Notes: a model not told the origin generated them from the sequence alone. A stretch of 39,929 bases of DNA from Clostridia bacterium (GCA_017429265.1 JAFRPG010000097.1:1-39929); one strand, 5' to 3'. Numbered from the stretch's first letter, positions 17,590 through 26,007 are shown. Numbers and translations: made by a program.

Positions 17590-18330
17590 ATGACAAACGA
17601 CTGTGAAGTGATCCGCGACCTGCTCCCGCTGTACGCGGACGACGTGTGCAGCCCGAAGAGCCGCGAGCTGGTGGAAACCCATGTCCGGGACTGCCCCGAG
17701 TGCCGGACCCTGATGGCCCGGCTGATGGACAGCCGGATCGAGGAGGACCTGAAGGCCGAGAAAACCGATGTGATCCGCTACGGGGAGAAGCGCTTCCGGC
17801 GCCGCTCCGCCACGGTGGGCAGCGTGGTCGCCGGCCTGCTGATGATCCCGATCCTCGTGTGCCTGATCGTGAACATCGCCTCCGGCGGCGGCATGGGCTG
17901 GTTCTTCATCGTGCTGGCGAGCCTCGCGGTGGCGGCCTCCCTGATCGTCACCCCGCTGATGGTCCCGGAGGACAGGCTGTTCCACACTTTCTGCGCGTTC
18001 TGCGCAAGCCTGATCGTGCTGATGGCGGTGATCTGCTTCGTCACGGGCGGAGACTGGTTCTGGCTGGTGACGAGCGCCGAGCTGTTCGGCCTGGCAGTCA
18101 TCTTCCTGCCCTTCGTCGTCAAAGCGCGGCCCGTCCGGCAGCTTCTCGGGGGCGCGAACCGCCTCCTGGTCATCCTCGGGATCGACGCGGCGCTGTTCGT
18201 CAACATGATGAACATGATCGCCCTGCACGCGAGATTCGGCGGAAAGAACATTCTTCTGATCCTCGGCACGGTGGCCGGGATCGGACTGGCGGCATTTGAA
18301 ATCATGCGGAACGGAGGCAATCGGAAATGA
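17590..18330 (+). CDS. Membrane anti-sigma factor with N-terminal zf-HC2 domain
   Basis: A 246-residue protein. Residues 1-45 carry the anti-sigma zinc finger pattern H31-x3-C35-x2-C38 (HVRDCPEC) after DLLPLYADDVCSPKSRELV, a sequence typical of ZAS-type anti-sigma factors. Five to six hydrophobic helices follow from about residue 75, so it is anchored in the membrane. It lies between the ECF sigma gene and DUF4097; its stop overlaps the next start by 4 bases (ATGA). It should hold the sigma factor inactive until a membrane signal arrives. Confidence 0.9.
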   Translation: MTNDCEVIRDLLPLYADDVCSPKSRELVETHVRDCPECRTLMARLMDSRIEEDLKAEKTDVIRYGEKRFRRRSATVGSVVAGLLMIPILVCLIVNIASGGGMGWFFIVLASLAVAASLIVTPLMVPEDRLFHTFCAFCASLIVLMAVICFVTGGDWFWLVTSAELFGLAVIFLPFVVKARPVRQLLGGANRLLVILGIDAALFVNMMNMIALHARFGGKNILLILGTVAGIGLAAFEIMRNGGNRK

Positions 18331-19343
18331 AAAACAAAACCATGACCATCGGCCTGATCGTCTGCGCCGTGATCCTGATCGCGGCGGTGGGCCTGAGCGT
18401 AAGCGGCATCTTCGGCCTGAACCGGTATACCTATGAGAATGCGGACAGCTACACCGCCGGCGGCACCGACGCGATCCCGGCGGCCGGCGTGCGGAACATC
18501 AGCGTCGACTGGCTCGACGGCAAGGTCACCCTCGCCCGCCACGGTGCGCAGACGATCGCCCTCTCCGAGGTCTCGAAGAAGGAGATCTCCGACGACCTGC
18601 AGCTTCGCTGGTGGGTGGACGGCGACACTCTGCGCGTCCGCTACGCCAAATCCGGCGCGAAGACCCATTCCCTCTTCGGCGGCAGCCCGAACAAAGAGCT
18701 CACCCTGACCCTGCCCGAGGGCTTTGCGGCGGCGGATGTGTACCTCCACACCACCTCCGGCGACCTGATCGTCCCCGCCCTCGACGCCGACGCACTGACG
18801 CTCGACGTCACCTCCGGCACGGTCCGGGCCACGGCCGCGGCCGGGCGCATCACGGCCCGCGCGACATCCGGCGACATCAGCCTGACCTCCACTGGCACGG
18901 CCAAAGAGATCGGCGTACACGTCACCTCGGGCAATATCGCGGTGGAAGCCGTGACGGCGGACACGCTGAAGGCCGAAATGACCTCCGGCAGCATCAGCGT
19001 CACGGCGGAGCGCATCGGGGATTTCAGCGCCGATGCGACCTCCGGCGATGTCACCCTGCGCGCGGCTGCGGCGGAGCGGATCAAGGTCCACACCACCAGC
19101 GGCAGGATCACCGTGAGCGCGGCGGAATTCAGCGATCTCGACGCGAGCGCCACCTCCGGCAACATGCAGTTCAATCTGCCCACAGAACCCGGCTTCACCG
19201 CCAGGGTCGAGAAGACGAGCGGCAATTTCACCTACGGGGTGCCGCTGACGATGCAGGGCAGTGACTATGCGTGCGGCGACGGCAGTGCGTCGGTGAAGAT
19301 CCACGTCACCTCCGGCGATATCAGGATCGACCCGTACCAGTGA
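18327..19343 (+). CDS. DUF4097 family beta-helix protein with repeated TSG motifs
   Basis: A 338-residue protein with one N-terminal membrane helix (residues 6-28) and an extracytoplasmic domain. From about residue 145 there are ten TSG motifs (TTSGDL, VTSGTV, ATSGDI, VTSGNI and so on) spaced roughly 15-25 residues apart, the regular turn pattern of a DUF4097 beta-helix. The start overlaps the anti-sigma stop. Such proteins often sit with ECF/anti-sigma pairs and may sense or bind envelope components, but the ligand is unknown. Confidence 0.88.
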   Translation: MKNKTMTIGLIVCAVILIAAVGLSVSGIFGLNRYTYENADSYTAGGTDAIPAAGVRNISVDWLDGKVTLARHGAQTIALSEVSKKEISDDLQLRWWVDGDTLRVRYAKSGAKTHSLFGGSPNKELTLTLPEGFAAADVYLHTTSGDLIVPALDADALTLDVTSGTVRATAAAGRITARATSGDISLTSTGTAKEIGVHVTSGNIAVEAVTADTLKAEMTSGSISVTAERIGDFSADATSGDVTLRAAAAERIKVHTTSGRITVSAAEFSDLDASATSGNMQFNLPTEPGFTARVEKTSGNFTYGVPLTMQGSDYACGDGSASVKIHVTSGDIRIDPYQ

Positions 19344-19355
19344 ATCATCGGCAGC

Positions 19356-19393
19356 GAAAAACCGGGCAGCCATCGGGCCGCCCGGCCTTTTTC
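19356..19393. terminator. Bidirectional terminator between DUF4097 and GH5 genes
   Basis: A GC-rich stem (ACCGGGC/GCCCGG) is flanked by AAAAA on the left and TTTTT on the right, so it can end both convergent transcripts. Confidence 0.8.
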
Positions 19394-19408
19394 GGTCTGT
19401 GCACAGGA

Positions 19409-20641
19409 TCAGTCGTAGTCCGCGTAGTTCTTCGGATCCGCGTTGTACTCGCCCACCACGATCGGGACGCCGAAGTGCTCCGACCAGCGGCGGTAGGTCT
19501 CGAACCCGCGGCGGAGCTCCGCGCCGTGGACGGCGTCGTCCCAGCGGGCGGTCATCTTCGTCCAGGTCGCCGTGGTCCAGGTGAAGGCCTGGGGATCGTA
19601 GTTGTGGACCGTGATCATCAGGTGGTTCTCCGCGCTGTCCTCCGGGAGGACGAAGCGCGTGAAGTTGCCGTCGGCCCCGCCGCCGGAGTAGGTCATCACG
19701 ATCAGGTTGCGCAGGGCGTTGTTCCCGCCGCAGGCGCGCACCGTGGTCACGAAGAGCTGATTCCAGGCGTTGATCCACTTCGCGGCGTCCGGGGACGGGG
19801 CATTCCAGTTGTTGGCTCCGTCGAGGACCTCGTTCATGCTCTCGAAGAGCAGGCGCTCGTCGTAGTCCGCGAACGTCTCCGCGATCTGCGTCCAGACGGA
19901 GGCGAAGCGCCCGGCGTAAGCCTCGTAGGAGGCCTCGGTCGCCTCGATCCAGCCGTCCGCGCCGCCGTCGTGGTGGAGGTTCACGATCACGTAGACCCCG
20001 CGCTGCCAGAAGTAGTCCACAACCTCGCGGACGCGCACCATCCAGGCCTCGTCGATCCTGTTGTCGGCGTCGAGGTGTTCCGCCCAGGTCACCGGCACGC
20101 GCACCGTGTTGAAGCCGAGGCCGATCACATAGTCCGCGATGGCCTGCGTCGTCACCGGCTGGCCCCAAGCGGTCTCCCAGCCCACGGGCAGCGGGTTCCC
20201 GCGGCCGTCCTTTTTGCCCCAGAGAACAATCCAGCCCTTCTCGCCCTTCCGGTCGCTCTCGATGTTGAAGCTGGTGGAGTCGAGGGTGTTGCCGAGGTTG
20301 AAGCCGGGGCCGAAGTTCGCCGCGGCCTCAAAGGCCGTCTCCTCCTCAAAAACCGCATCGTCCCCCGCGTTGCCGGGATCCGTGCGCTCCGGGTAGCAGG
20401 CCATGATGGCGTCGATGTACTGCGGGTAGTTCACGGTCAGCTTCGCCCGGTTGACGTGGACGGAGCAGTCCCAGAGGATGACCGGGATCCCGTACTCCGC
20501 CGCCAGGCCGTTGACGCAGGCGGCGTAGGCGGCCATGTCGGGCTCGTTGACGCCGGACCCTTCCGCCGCGGCGGACAGGCAGCCGGCGAGGAGCAGGGCC
20601 GCCAGCAGGACCGCGGTCCCGCGTCTGATGATGTTCCGCAT
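19409..20641 (-). CDS. GH5 endoglucanase-like lipoprotein, apparently circularly permuted
   Basis: A 410-residue surface lipoprotein: signal sequence with lipobox LLAGC (Cys21). Residues about 111-410 run from FNLGNTLDS, the usual barrel start of GH5 cellulases, through VNLHHDGG, the acid/base Glu in ESMNEV, HNYDP and the nucleophile Glu in VVGEYNAD, and then stop 13 residues later. The segment that should follow, the strand-8 Trp and last helix, is missing at the C-terminus. A fitting copy (AAEYGIPVILWDCS, then VNRAKLTVNYPQYIDAIM) lies instead at residues 36-83, before the barrel start. The start has GGGAGGAG upstream; the gene follows the PNPOx gene by 16 bases. Likely substrates are beta-1,4-glucans. 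Confidence 0.9.
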   Translation of the reverse strand: MRNIIRRGTAVLLAALLLAGCLSAAAEGSGVNEPDMAAYAACVNGLAAEYGIPVILWDCSVHVNRAKLTVNYPQYIDAIMACYPERTDPGNAGDDAVFEEETAFEAAANFGPGFNLGNTLDSTSFNIESDRKGEKGWIVLWGKKDGRGNPLPVGWETAWGQPVTTQAIADYVIGLGFNTVRVPVTWAEHLDADNRIDEAWMVRVREVVDYFWQRGVYVIVNLHHDGGADGWIEATEASYEAYAGRFASVWTQIAETFADYDERLLFESMNEVLDGANNWNAPSPDAAKWINAWNQLFVTTVRACGGNNALRNLIVMTYSGGGADGNFTRFVLPEDSAENHLMITVHNYDPQAFTWTTATWTKMTARWDDAVHGAELRRGFETYRRWSEHFGVPIVVGEYNADPKNYADYD

Positions 20642-20657
20642 GCGCTCTCCTCCCGCC

Positions 20658-21059
20658 TCAGACCTCAAAGGCTTCCTTCTGCGTCATCATGGCGCGGATC
20701 TCGGCCCGGCCGTTCTCCAGATAGAACAGACCCATCTCCCAGCCGTTCTGGTCATACATCGCCATCAGCTGGGGCGCGGCCTCGCGCACCGCCGCCATGA
20801 CCTTCTCGTCCCGGACGACCTTCGCCGCGCCGTCATAGCGCAGGAACTCCTCCCCGTTGTAGGCGAGGACCTCCACGCACGGGTTTGCGGTCAGCTGTTT
20901 GAACACGTCCTTGAAGGTGCCGCAGCCGAAATAGATCCTGCCGTCGAGCAGCAGGTGGAAGCCGAAAGGCCGCCCCTTGGGCTGGTCGCCGTCGGTGGTG
21001 AGGAAATAGAAGACTTTCGCCTGGTCGAGGAACGCGTTGACTTTCTCCGCATTGGTCAT
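20658..21059 (-). CDS. Pyridoxamine 5'-phosphate oxidase-family flavin-binding protein
   Basis: A 133-residue split-barrel protein of the PNPOx-like superfamily: AKVFYFLTTDGDQPKGRPFG, LDGRIYFGCG and LRYDGAAKVVRDE follow the usual strand order. These small members bind FMN, F420 or haem-type cofactors and the exact reaction varies. The start at 21059 is preceded by AAAAGGAGGG; the longer open frame to 22772 is a shadow of lysA. It has its own promoter, divergent from lysA, and the GH5 gene follows, probably on the same transcript. Confidence 0.88.
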   Translation of the reverse strand: MTNAEKVNAFLDQAKVFYFLTTDGDQPKGRPFGFHLLLDGRIYFGCGTFKDVFKQLTANPCVEVLAYNGEEFLRYDGAAKVVRDEKVMAAVREAAPQLMAMYDQNGWEMGLFYLENGRAEIRAMMTQKEAFEV

Positions 21060-21103
21060 GGTGAGAACCCTCCTTTTCGGTTGTCGGTTTGTCCTGTGTC
21101 TGT

Positions 21104-21132
21104 AGCATAGTGGATTTCCGCCGTTTTTGCAA
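21104..21132 (-). promoter_or_regulatory. Promoter of PNPOx-GH5 unit
   Basis: On the minus strand TTGCAA and TATGCT are spaced by 17 bases, 44 bases upstream of the start codon. Confidence 0.72.
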
Positions 21133-21176
21133 GAGGGTTTCCCGCCCGGGCGGCGGCGAAAATACGAAAAAAAGAC

Positions 21177-21205
21177 TTGCCGCTCCCTGCCCCGGATGCT
21201 ATCAT
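21177..21205 (+). promoter_or_regulatory. Promoter of lysA
   Basis: TTGCCG and TATCAT are spaced by 17 bases, about 61 bases before the lysA start, divergent from the PNPOx promoter. No riboswitch-like structure is evident in the short leader. Confidence 0.65.
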
Positions 21206-21266
21206 AATTTTGATACCCAAGTCCCCTGCCAACAGGGAAAAACTCAGCGCAAAAGAGGACGAGACC

Positions 21267-22538
21267 ATGCCGAATTTCAGCCTGCCGGACGCCGTGTTCG
21301 AAGAAGCCGCGGCCCGCTTTCCCACCCCCTTCCACCTCTATGACGAGGCCGGGATCCGCCGCCGTGCCCGCCTGCTGCAAAAGGCTTTCTCCTGGTGCCC
21401 GGATTTCCGCGAGTATTTCGCGGTCAAGGCCCTGCCGAACCCGGCGATCCTGCGCATCCTGAAGGAGGAGGGCTGCGGCCTGGACTGCTCGAGCGAGACC
21501 GAGCTGATGCTGGCGGAGGCCTGCGGCTTCTCCGGCGACGAGATCATGTTCTCCGCCAACGCGATGCCCGATGAGGAGTTCGCCTTCGCGCGCCGGCTGG
21601 GCGGTTACGTCAACCTCGACGACATCAGTCACATCGACATCCTCGCCCGCAGCGGCGGGATCCCGGAGACCGTCTGCTGCCGCTACAATCCCGGCGGTGA
21701 TTTCCGCATTGGCACCGCCATCATGGGCAATCCCGGCGAGGCGAAGTACGGCTTCACCTACGATCAGCTGACCGAGGGCCTCGCGCGGCTGAAGGCCATG
21801 GGCGCGAAGCGTTTCGGCCTGCATGCCTTCCTCTCGAGCAACAACACCGACAACGCCTACTACCCGACCCTCGCGAAGACCCTCTTCGAGGCCGCTTCGT
21901 CGCTGGCAGAGAAGACCGGCCTGCCGCTCGCCTTCGTCAACCTGTCCGGCGGCGTGGGCATCCCCTACCGCCCGGACCAGGAGCCGACCGACATCCTCGC
22001 CGTCGGCGAGGCGGTGGAGAAGGTCTACCGCGCCTGCTTCCCGGAGGGCGGCGTGGCGATCAAGACCGAGCTCGGCCGCTGGATGACCGGCCCCGAGGGC
22101 TGGCTTGTCGCCCACGCCACCCACCACAAGGATACCTACCGCCACTACATCGGCCTCGACGCCTGCGCGGTCAACCTGATGCGGCCGGCCATGTACGGCG
22201 CCTACCACCACATCACCGTCTGCGGCAAGCGCGAGGCTCCCTGCGACCGCGTCTACGACGTGACCGGCTGCCTGTGCGAGAACAACGACAAGTTCGCCAT
22301 TGAGCGCGCCCTGCCCGAGATCGTCGAGGGCGACCTCGTCGTGATCCACGATACCGGCGCGCACGGCTTCTCCATGGGCTACAACTACAACGGCCGCCTG
22401 CGCTCCGCGGAGATCCTGCGCACGGCGGACGGCGGCTTCCGCATGATCCGCAGGGCAGAGACCCCGGCAGACTACTTCGCGACCCTCGACATCGACGAGG
22501 CGGCGCCGGCCCTCGGCGTCACGCCGCACACAAGATAA
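21267..22538 (+). CDS. lysA: Diaminopimelate decarboxylase
   Basis: A 423-residue fold-type III PLP enzyme that decarboxylates meso-diaminopimelate to lysine. The PLP lysine is K54 in YFAVKALPNP. LSGGVGIPY (phosphate loop), ELGRWMTGPEG and the catalytic Cys block GCLCENNDKF are present. The related carboxynorspermidine decarboxylases differ in these blocks, but that assignment cannot be wholly excluded. The start is set by GAGGACGAG just upstream. A Cas6e-like gene follows 49 bases on. Confidence 0.9.
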   Translation: MPNFSLPDAVFEEAAARFPTPFHLYDEAGIRRRARLLQKAFSWCPDFREYFAVKALPNPAILRILKEEGCGLDCSSETELMLAEACGFSGDEIMFSANAMPDEEFAFARRLGGYVNLDDISHIDILARSGGIPETVCCRYNPGGDFRIGTAIMGNPGEAKYGFTYDQLTEGLARLKAMGAKRFGLHAFLSSNNTDNAYYPTLAKTLFEAASSLAEKTGLPLAFVNLSGGVGIPYRPDQEPTDILAVGEAVEKVYRACFPEGGVAIKTELGRWMTGPEGWLVAHATHHKDTYRHYIGLDACAVNLMRPAMYGAYHHITVCGKREAPCDRVYDVTGCLCENNDKFAIERALPEIVEGDLVVIHDTGAHGFSMGYNYNGRLRSAEILRTADGGFRMIRRAETPADYFATLDIDEAAPALGVTPHTR

Positions 22539-22587
22539 ATCAGGAAGGAAAAGCAGACACAGGGACCCGTCGCTGGAGGCATCGGAC

Positions 22588-23196
22588 ATGTTTCTGACCA
22601 GGATGGCGCTGGACGTGAACCGGGAGGACACCATGCAGCTCCTCTCCGAGCCGGGCCGTATGCAGCGTGAGGTGCGCGCGGCCTTCGCGGGCGGCAACAT
22701 GCAGCCTCTTTTCCGCATGGAGATGATCGGCAGCCGCCTGTGGCTGGTGGTCCTCTCGCGCCTGCGCCCCACCCTGTACGCGGCCCACGAGCGCTACGGC
22801 TACCTCGGCGTCTTTCCGAGCTGGGAGACCTTTGACTTCGACGAGACGCTGGAACAGGCCGAGAACGGCACCACCTGGAACTTTTTTCTCTCCGCCTCGC
22901 CCCAGGGCGTGAGGCCCGAGGCGGACCCGGTCTGGCTGGATCCCCGCCGCCTGTCCCAGTGGCTGACCCGCCAGAGCGAGGCCTGCGGCTTCGAGGTCAG
23001 GCAGTGCAAAGTTGTCCGCGCCGAATGGCGGCCCGCGGGCGACGCCTTCATCCAGCTCGTCGAGTTTGACGGCGTGCTGACCGTCACCGATCAGGACACC
23101 TTCACCTGGGCCGTCTCCACCGGGATCGGCAACGCCCGGGAGAACGGCGCCGGCCTGATGACCATCGCCCACAACCCCACTTTCTGGGAGGATTGA
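22588..23196 (+). CDS. Orphan Cas6e (CasE) homologue, catalytic His replaced
   Basis: A 202-residue protein with the full-length Cas6e plan: FLTRMALD at the N-terminus, PSWETFDFDETL, WNFFLSASP (canonical W-x-F-x-L-x-A-N-P), VEFDGVLTVTD and the glycine-rich GIGNARENGAGLMTIA near the end. Cas6e is the crRNA-processing RNase of type I-E CRISPR-Cas. The position equal to His26 of the Thermus enzyme is Gln26 (GRMQREV), and its Tyr23 position is Gly23, so RNA cleavage is unlikely. No other cas gene or repeat array is in the window. GGAGG precedes the ATG; it lies between lysA and GH43 on the same strand. RNA binding without cleavage, or a domesticated role, is possible. Confidence 0.85.
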   Translation: MFLTRMALDVNREDTMQLLSEPGRMQREVRAAFAGGNMQPLFRMEMIGSRLWLVVLSRLRPTLYAAHERYGYLGVFPSWETFDFDETLEQAENGTTWNFFLSASPQGVRPEADPVWLDPRRLSQWLTRQSEACGFEVRQCKVVRAEWRPAGDAFIQLVEFDGVLTVTDQDTFTWAVSTGIGNARENGAGLMTIAHNPTFWED

Positions 23197-23230
23197 GTTT
23201 TCCTTCCCCGCACCGACAGGAGGCAGCACC

Positions 23231-24190
23231 ATGACACAGCAGGTCCCGAGCACCCCCTTCATCCCGCAGCGCGCCGACCCCTTCATCCTGCACGAGGAGG
23301 GGGCATTCTGGTTCACGGCCTCCGTGCCGGCCTATGACCGGATCATCCTGCGGAAGGCCGATACCCTGGCCGGGCTGCGCGACGCGCCCGAGACCGAGGT
23401 CTGGCACGCCCACGCATGCGGGCCGATGAGCTGGCATATCTGGGCCCCGGAACTCCACCGCGTGGACGGCCGCTGGTACCTCTACTTCGCCGCCGGCGAG
23501 CGCGACGACATCTGGAAGATCCGCCCCTGGCTCCTCCGCTGCGAGAGCGATGACCCGCTGGCCGGCCCCTGGACCGAGCCGGGCAATCTCCGCGCCGCCG
23601 AGCCCTTCAGCTTTCAGGATTTCTCTCTCGACATGACCGTGTTCGGGCATCGCGGGGCGAAATACTGCGTCTGGGCGGAGAAGGTGTCCGTCGGCCCGAA
23701 GATCTCCAATCTCTACATCGCGCGGCTGGACGGGGCCAGCGCCCTGGCCACCCCGCAGATGCTGCTCACCTCCCCCACCTATGCCTGGGAGCGCCACGGC
23801 TTCTGGGTCAACGAGGGTCCGGCCTTCCTGACCGGGGAGGACAAGGTCTTCCTGACCTACTCGGCCTCGGACACCTCCGCGGCCTACTGCATGGGCATGC
23901 TCTGGGCCGACGCGGACGCCGACCTGATGGACATCTCCGCCTGGCACAAATCCCCGAAGCCGGTCTTCTCCACCGACGCGTCGCGCGGCATCTACGGCCC
24001 GGGGCACAACAGCTTCTTCCGCGACGAAAACGGGGACTGGTGCACGGCCTTCCACGCCCGCCCCTACCCGGAGGTCGTCGGCGACCCGCTGCAGGACCCC
24101 AACCGGCACTGCTTCGTGATGAAGCTCGGCTGGGACGGCGGCATGCCGGTGTTCTCTCCGGACGGACTGCTCTTTCAGCCCGGCAAGTGA
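23231..24190 (+). CDS. GH43-family glycosidase (arabinanase/arabinofuranosidase-like)
   Basis: A 319-residue five-bladed beta-propeller glycosidase. The catalytic base Asp lies in QRADPFIL, the HIWAPELHRVDG block follows, the pKa-modulating Asp is in LDMTVF and the general acid Glu in VNEGPAFL, the expected order for GH43. No signal peptide is visible, so it probably acts inside the cell on arabino- or xylo-oligosaccharides. The start is preceded by ACAGGAGG. It follows the Cas6e-like gene by 34 bases and ends before a terminator. Confidence 0.88.
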   Translation: MTQQVPSTPFIPQRADPFILHEEGAFWFTASVPAYDRIILRKADTLAGLRDAPETEVWHAHACGPMSWHIWAPELHRVDGRWYLYFAAGERDDIWKIRPWLLRCESDDPLAGPWTEPGNLRAAEPFSFQDFSLDMTVFGHRGAKYCVWAEKVSVGPKISNLYIARLDGASALATPQMLLTSPTYAWERHGFWVNEGPAFLTGEDKVFLTYSASDTSAAYCMGMLWADADADLMDISAWHKSPKPVFSTDASRGIYGPGHNSFFRDENGDWCTAFHARPYPEVVGDPLQDPNRHCFVMKLGWDGGMPVFSPDGLLFQPGK

Positions 24191-24215
24191 GGCATTCCGG
24201 ATCCCGTCCTTCATG

Positions 24216-24255
24216 ACAAACCCCCGCTGCTCCTGATCGCAGCGGGGGTTTGTCG
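24216..24255. terminator. Terminator between GH43 and ABC-F genes
   Basis: A perfect 15 bp inverted repeat (ACAAACCCCCGCTGC/GCAGCGGGGGTTTGT) with an 8-base loop lies between the two convergent genes. The U tracts are short but the stem is very strong. Confidence 0.8.
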
Positions 24256-24308
24256 TCGGTCCGAGGCACCGGACAGCCGACGGATCCGTGTCGTCCCGAA
24301 AGCGGGCG

Positions 24309-25898
24309 TCAGCCGTTCTTCTTCTCCAGATACTCGTCGTAGTTGCAGTAGTAGTCGCTGATCGTGCCGTCGTCGTGGATCTCGAGGATGCGGTCGGCGA
24401 CCGTGGAGATGAACTGGTGGTCATGGCAGGTGAACATCACGTTGCCCGGGAAGTTGATCAGGCCGTTGTTCACCGCGGTGATGGACTCGAGGTCAAGGTG
24501 GTTCGTCGGCTGGTCGAGGATCAGGAAGTTCGCGCCGGAGAGCATCATCCGGGAGAGCATGCAGCGCACCTTCTCGCCGCCGGAGAGGACGCTGACAGGC
24601 TTGTACACGTCGTCTCCCGAGAAGAGCATCCGGCCCAGGAAGCCGCGCATGTAGGTCTCCAGCTGCTCCGGAGAGTACTGGGCGAACCACTGCAGCATCG
24701 TCATGTCGCAGCCGTCGAAGAAGGCGCTGTTGTCGTGGGGGAAGTAGCTCTGGCTGATCGTGACGCCCCACTTGAAGGTGCCGCTGTCGGGCTTGATCTC
24801 CTCCATCAGGATGCGGAAGAGGGCGGTCGCGGCCTGTTCGTTGCCGACCAGGGCGATCTTCTGCCCCTTCGTGACGATGAAGGAGACGTCCTTCAGCAGC
24901 TGCACGCCGTCCTGGGTGTAGCTGATGCCGTCCACGGTGAGGATGTCCTTGCCCGCCTCGCGGTCCGGGGTGAAGGCCACCCAGGGGTAGCGGCGGGAGG
25001 AGGCCGGCATCTGCTCGAGGGTCAGCTCGTCGAGGAGTTTGCGGCGGCTCGTGGCCTGCTTGGCCTTCGACTTGTTGGAGGAGAAGCGCTGGATGAAGGC
25101 GCGCAGCTCCTTGATCTTGTCCTCGCGGCGCTTCTTCTGGTCGTTCATCAGGCTCTGCATCATCTTCGAGGACTCATACCAGAAGTCATAGTTGCCCACG
25201 TAGAGGCGGACCTGGTTGTAGTCGATGTCCACGATGTGGGTGCAGATGTTGTTGAGGAACCAACGGTCGTGGCTGACCACGATCAGCGTGCCGGGGAAGT
25301 CCATCAGGAAATCCTCCAGCCAGCTGACGCTGCGGATGTCCAGGTTGTTGGTCGGCTCGTCGAGGAGGAGGATGTCCGGATGGCCGAAGAGGGCCTGGGC
25401 GAGCAGGACCTTGAACTTGTCCTGGCCGTTGAGCTCGGACATCTGCTCATAGTGCATCTCGGCGGGGATGCCGAGGCCGGTGAGGAGGGTGGCGGCGTCA
25501 CTCTCGGCGTTCCAGCCGTCCATCTCTGCGAACTCGCCCTCCAGCTCGGCGGCCTTCTCGCCGTCGGCATCGGAGAAGTCGGGCTTCATGTAGAGGGCGT
25601 CCTTCTCCTTCATCACCTCGTAGAGGCGGGCGTTGCCCATGATCACGGTGTCCAGCACGGGATAGGCGTCGTACTTGAACTGGTCCTGCTGCAGGACGGA
25701 CATGCGCTCATTGGGCGGGATGACCACCGAGCCCGTCGTCGGCTCCAGCTCGCCGGAGAGGATGCGCAGGAAGGTGGACTTGCCGGCCCCGTTGGCGCCG
25801 ATGATGCCGTAGCAGTTGCCGGGCAGGAATTTGAGGTCCGCGCCGGAGAAGAGCTTCTGTCCGCCGAAGGTGAGGGATACGTTGCTGACCGTAATCAT
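24309..25898 (-). CDS. ABC-F family ATPase (YkpA/YbiT-like)
   Basis: A 529-residue cytoplasmic tandem ATPase without membrane helices, the layout of ribosome-associated ABC-F translation factors. The first domain has Walker A GANGAGKST, an unusual signature LNGQDKFKV, and Walker B ILLLDEPTNNLD. The second has a worn Walker A (VGNEQAATALF), signature LSGGEKVR and Walker B FLILDQPTNHLD. The linker has the charged coiled-coil segment followed by SKAKQATSRRKLLDEL. The order closely follows YkpA/YbiT. It probably relieves stalled ribosomes; no resistance role is implied. It is a single gene with its own promoter. Confidence 0.93.
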   Translation of the reverse strand: MITVSNVSLTFGGQKLFSGADLKFLPGNCYGIIGANGAGKSTFLRILSGELEPTTGSVVIPPNERMSVLQQDQFKYDAYPVLDTVIMGNARLYEVMKEKDALYMKPDFSDADGEKAAELEGEFAEMDGWNAESDAATLLTGLGIPAEMHYEQMSELNGQDKFKVLLAQALFGHPDILLLDEPTNNLDIRSVSWLEDFLMDFPGTLIVVSHDRWFLNNICTHIVDIDYNQVRLYVGNYDFWYESSKMMQSLMNDQKKRREDKIKELRAFIQRFSSNKSKAKQATSRRKLLDELTLEQMPASSRRYPWVAFTPDREAGKDILTVDGISYTQDGVQLLKDVSFIVTKGQKIALVGNEQAATALFRILMEEIKPDSGTFKWGVTISQSYFPHDNSAFFDGCDMTMLQWFAQYSPEQLETYMRGFLGRMLFSGDDVYKPVSVLSGGEKVRCMLSRMMLSGANFLILDQPTNHLDLESITAVNNGLINFPGNVMFTCHDHQFISTVADRILEIHDDGTISDYYCNYDEYLEKKNG

Positions 25899-25953
25899 GG
25901 ATCGCGTCTCCTTTTCGCTGACTGCGTACTGTGTATGACAGCGTTACCTGTCT

Positions 25954-25981
25954 ATTATAGCATATCTTTCGGGGTTTGACA
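25954..25981 (-). promoter_or_regulatory. Promoter of ABC-F gene
   Basis: On the minus strand there is a perfect TATAAT with TG-like context (TGCTATAAT) and a weak -35 TGTCAA 16 bases upstream. The extended -10 may compensate for the weak -35. Confidence 0.7.
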
Positions 25982-26007
25982 GCCGTTTTCGGAAATTTCG
26001 GGGCGCG

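Noticed and set aside
15988..18228. Minus-strand frame of about 746 codons opposite the DUF1295, ECF and anti-sigma genes
   Set aside because: His/Gln/Arg/Asp-rich low-complexity translation, opposite three recognised genes in a sensible operon.
18760..19340. Regular short repeats resembling a CRISPR or tandem DNA repeat
   Set aside because: They are the codons of TSG turns in the DUF4097 beta-helix; DNA spacing and sequence vary and no conserved spacer-repeat units exist.
21060..22772. Upstream extension of the PNPOx frame through lysA
   Set aside because: The ribosome site, promoter and family length all place the start at 21059; the extension is antisense to lysA.
24309..25898. ABC-F gene as an antibiotic-resistance determinant
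   Set aside because: Its sequence follows the housekeeping YkpA/YbiT type rather than the Vga/Msr/OptrA resistance groups.
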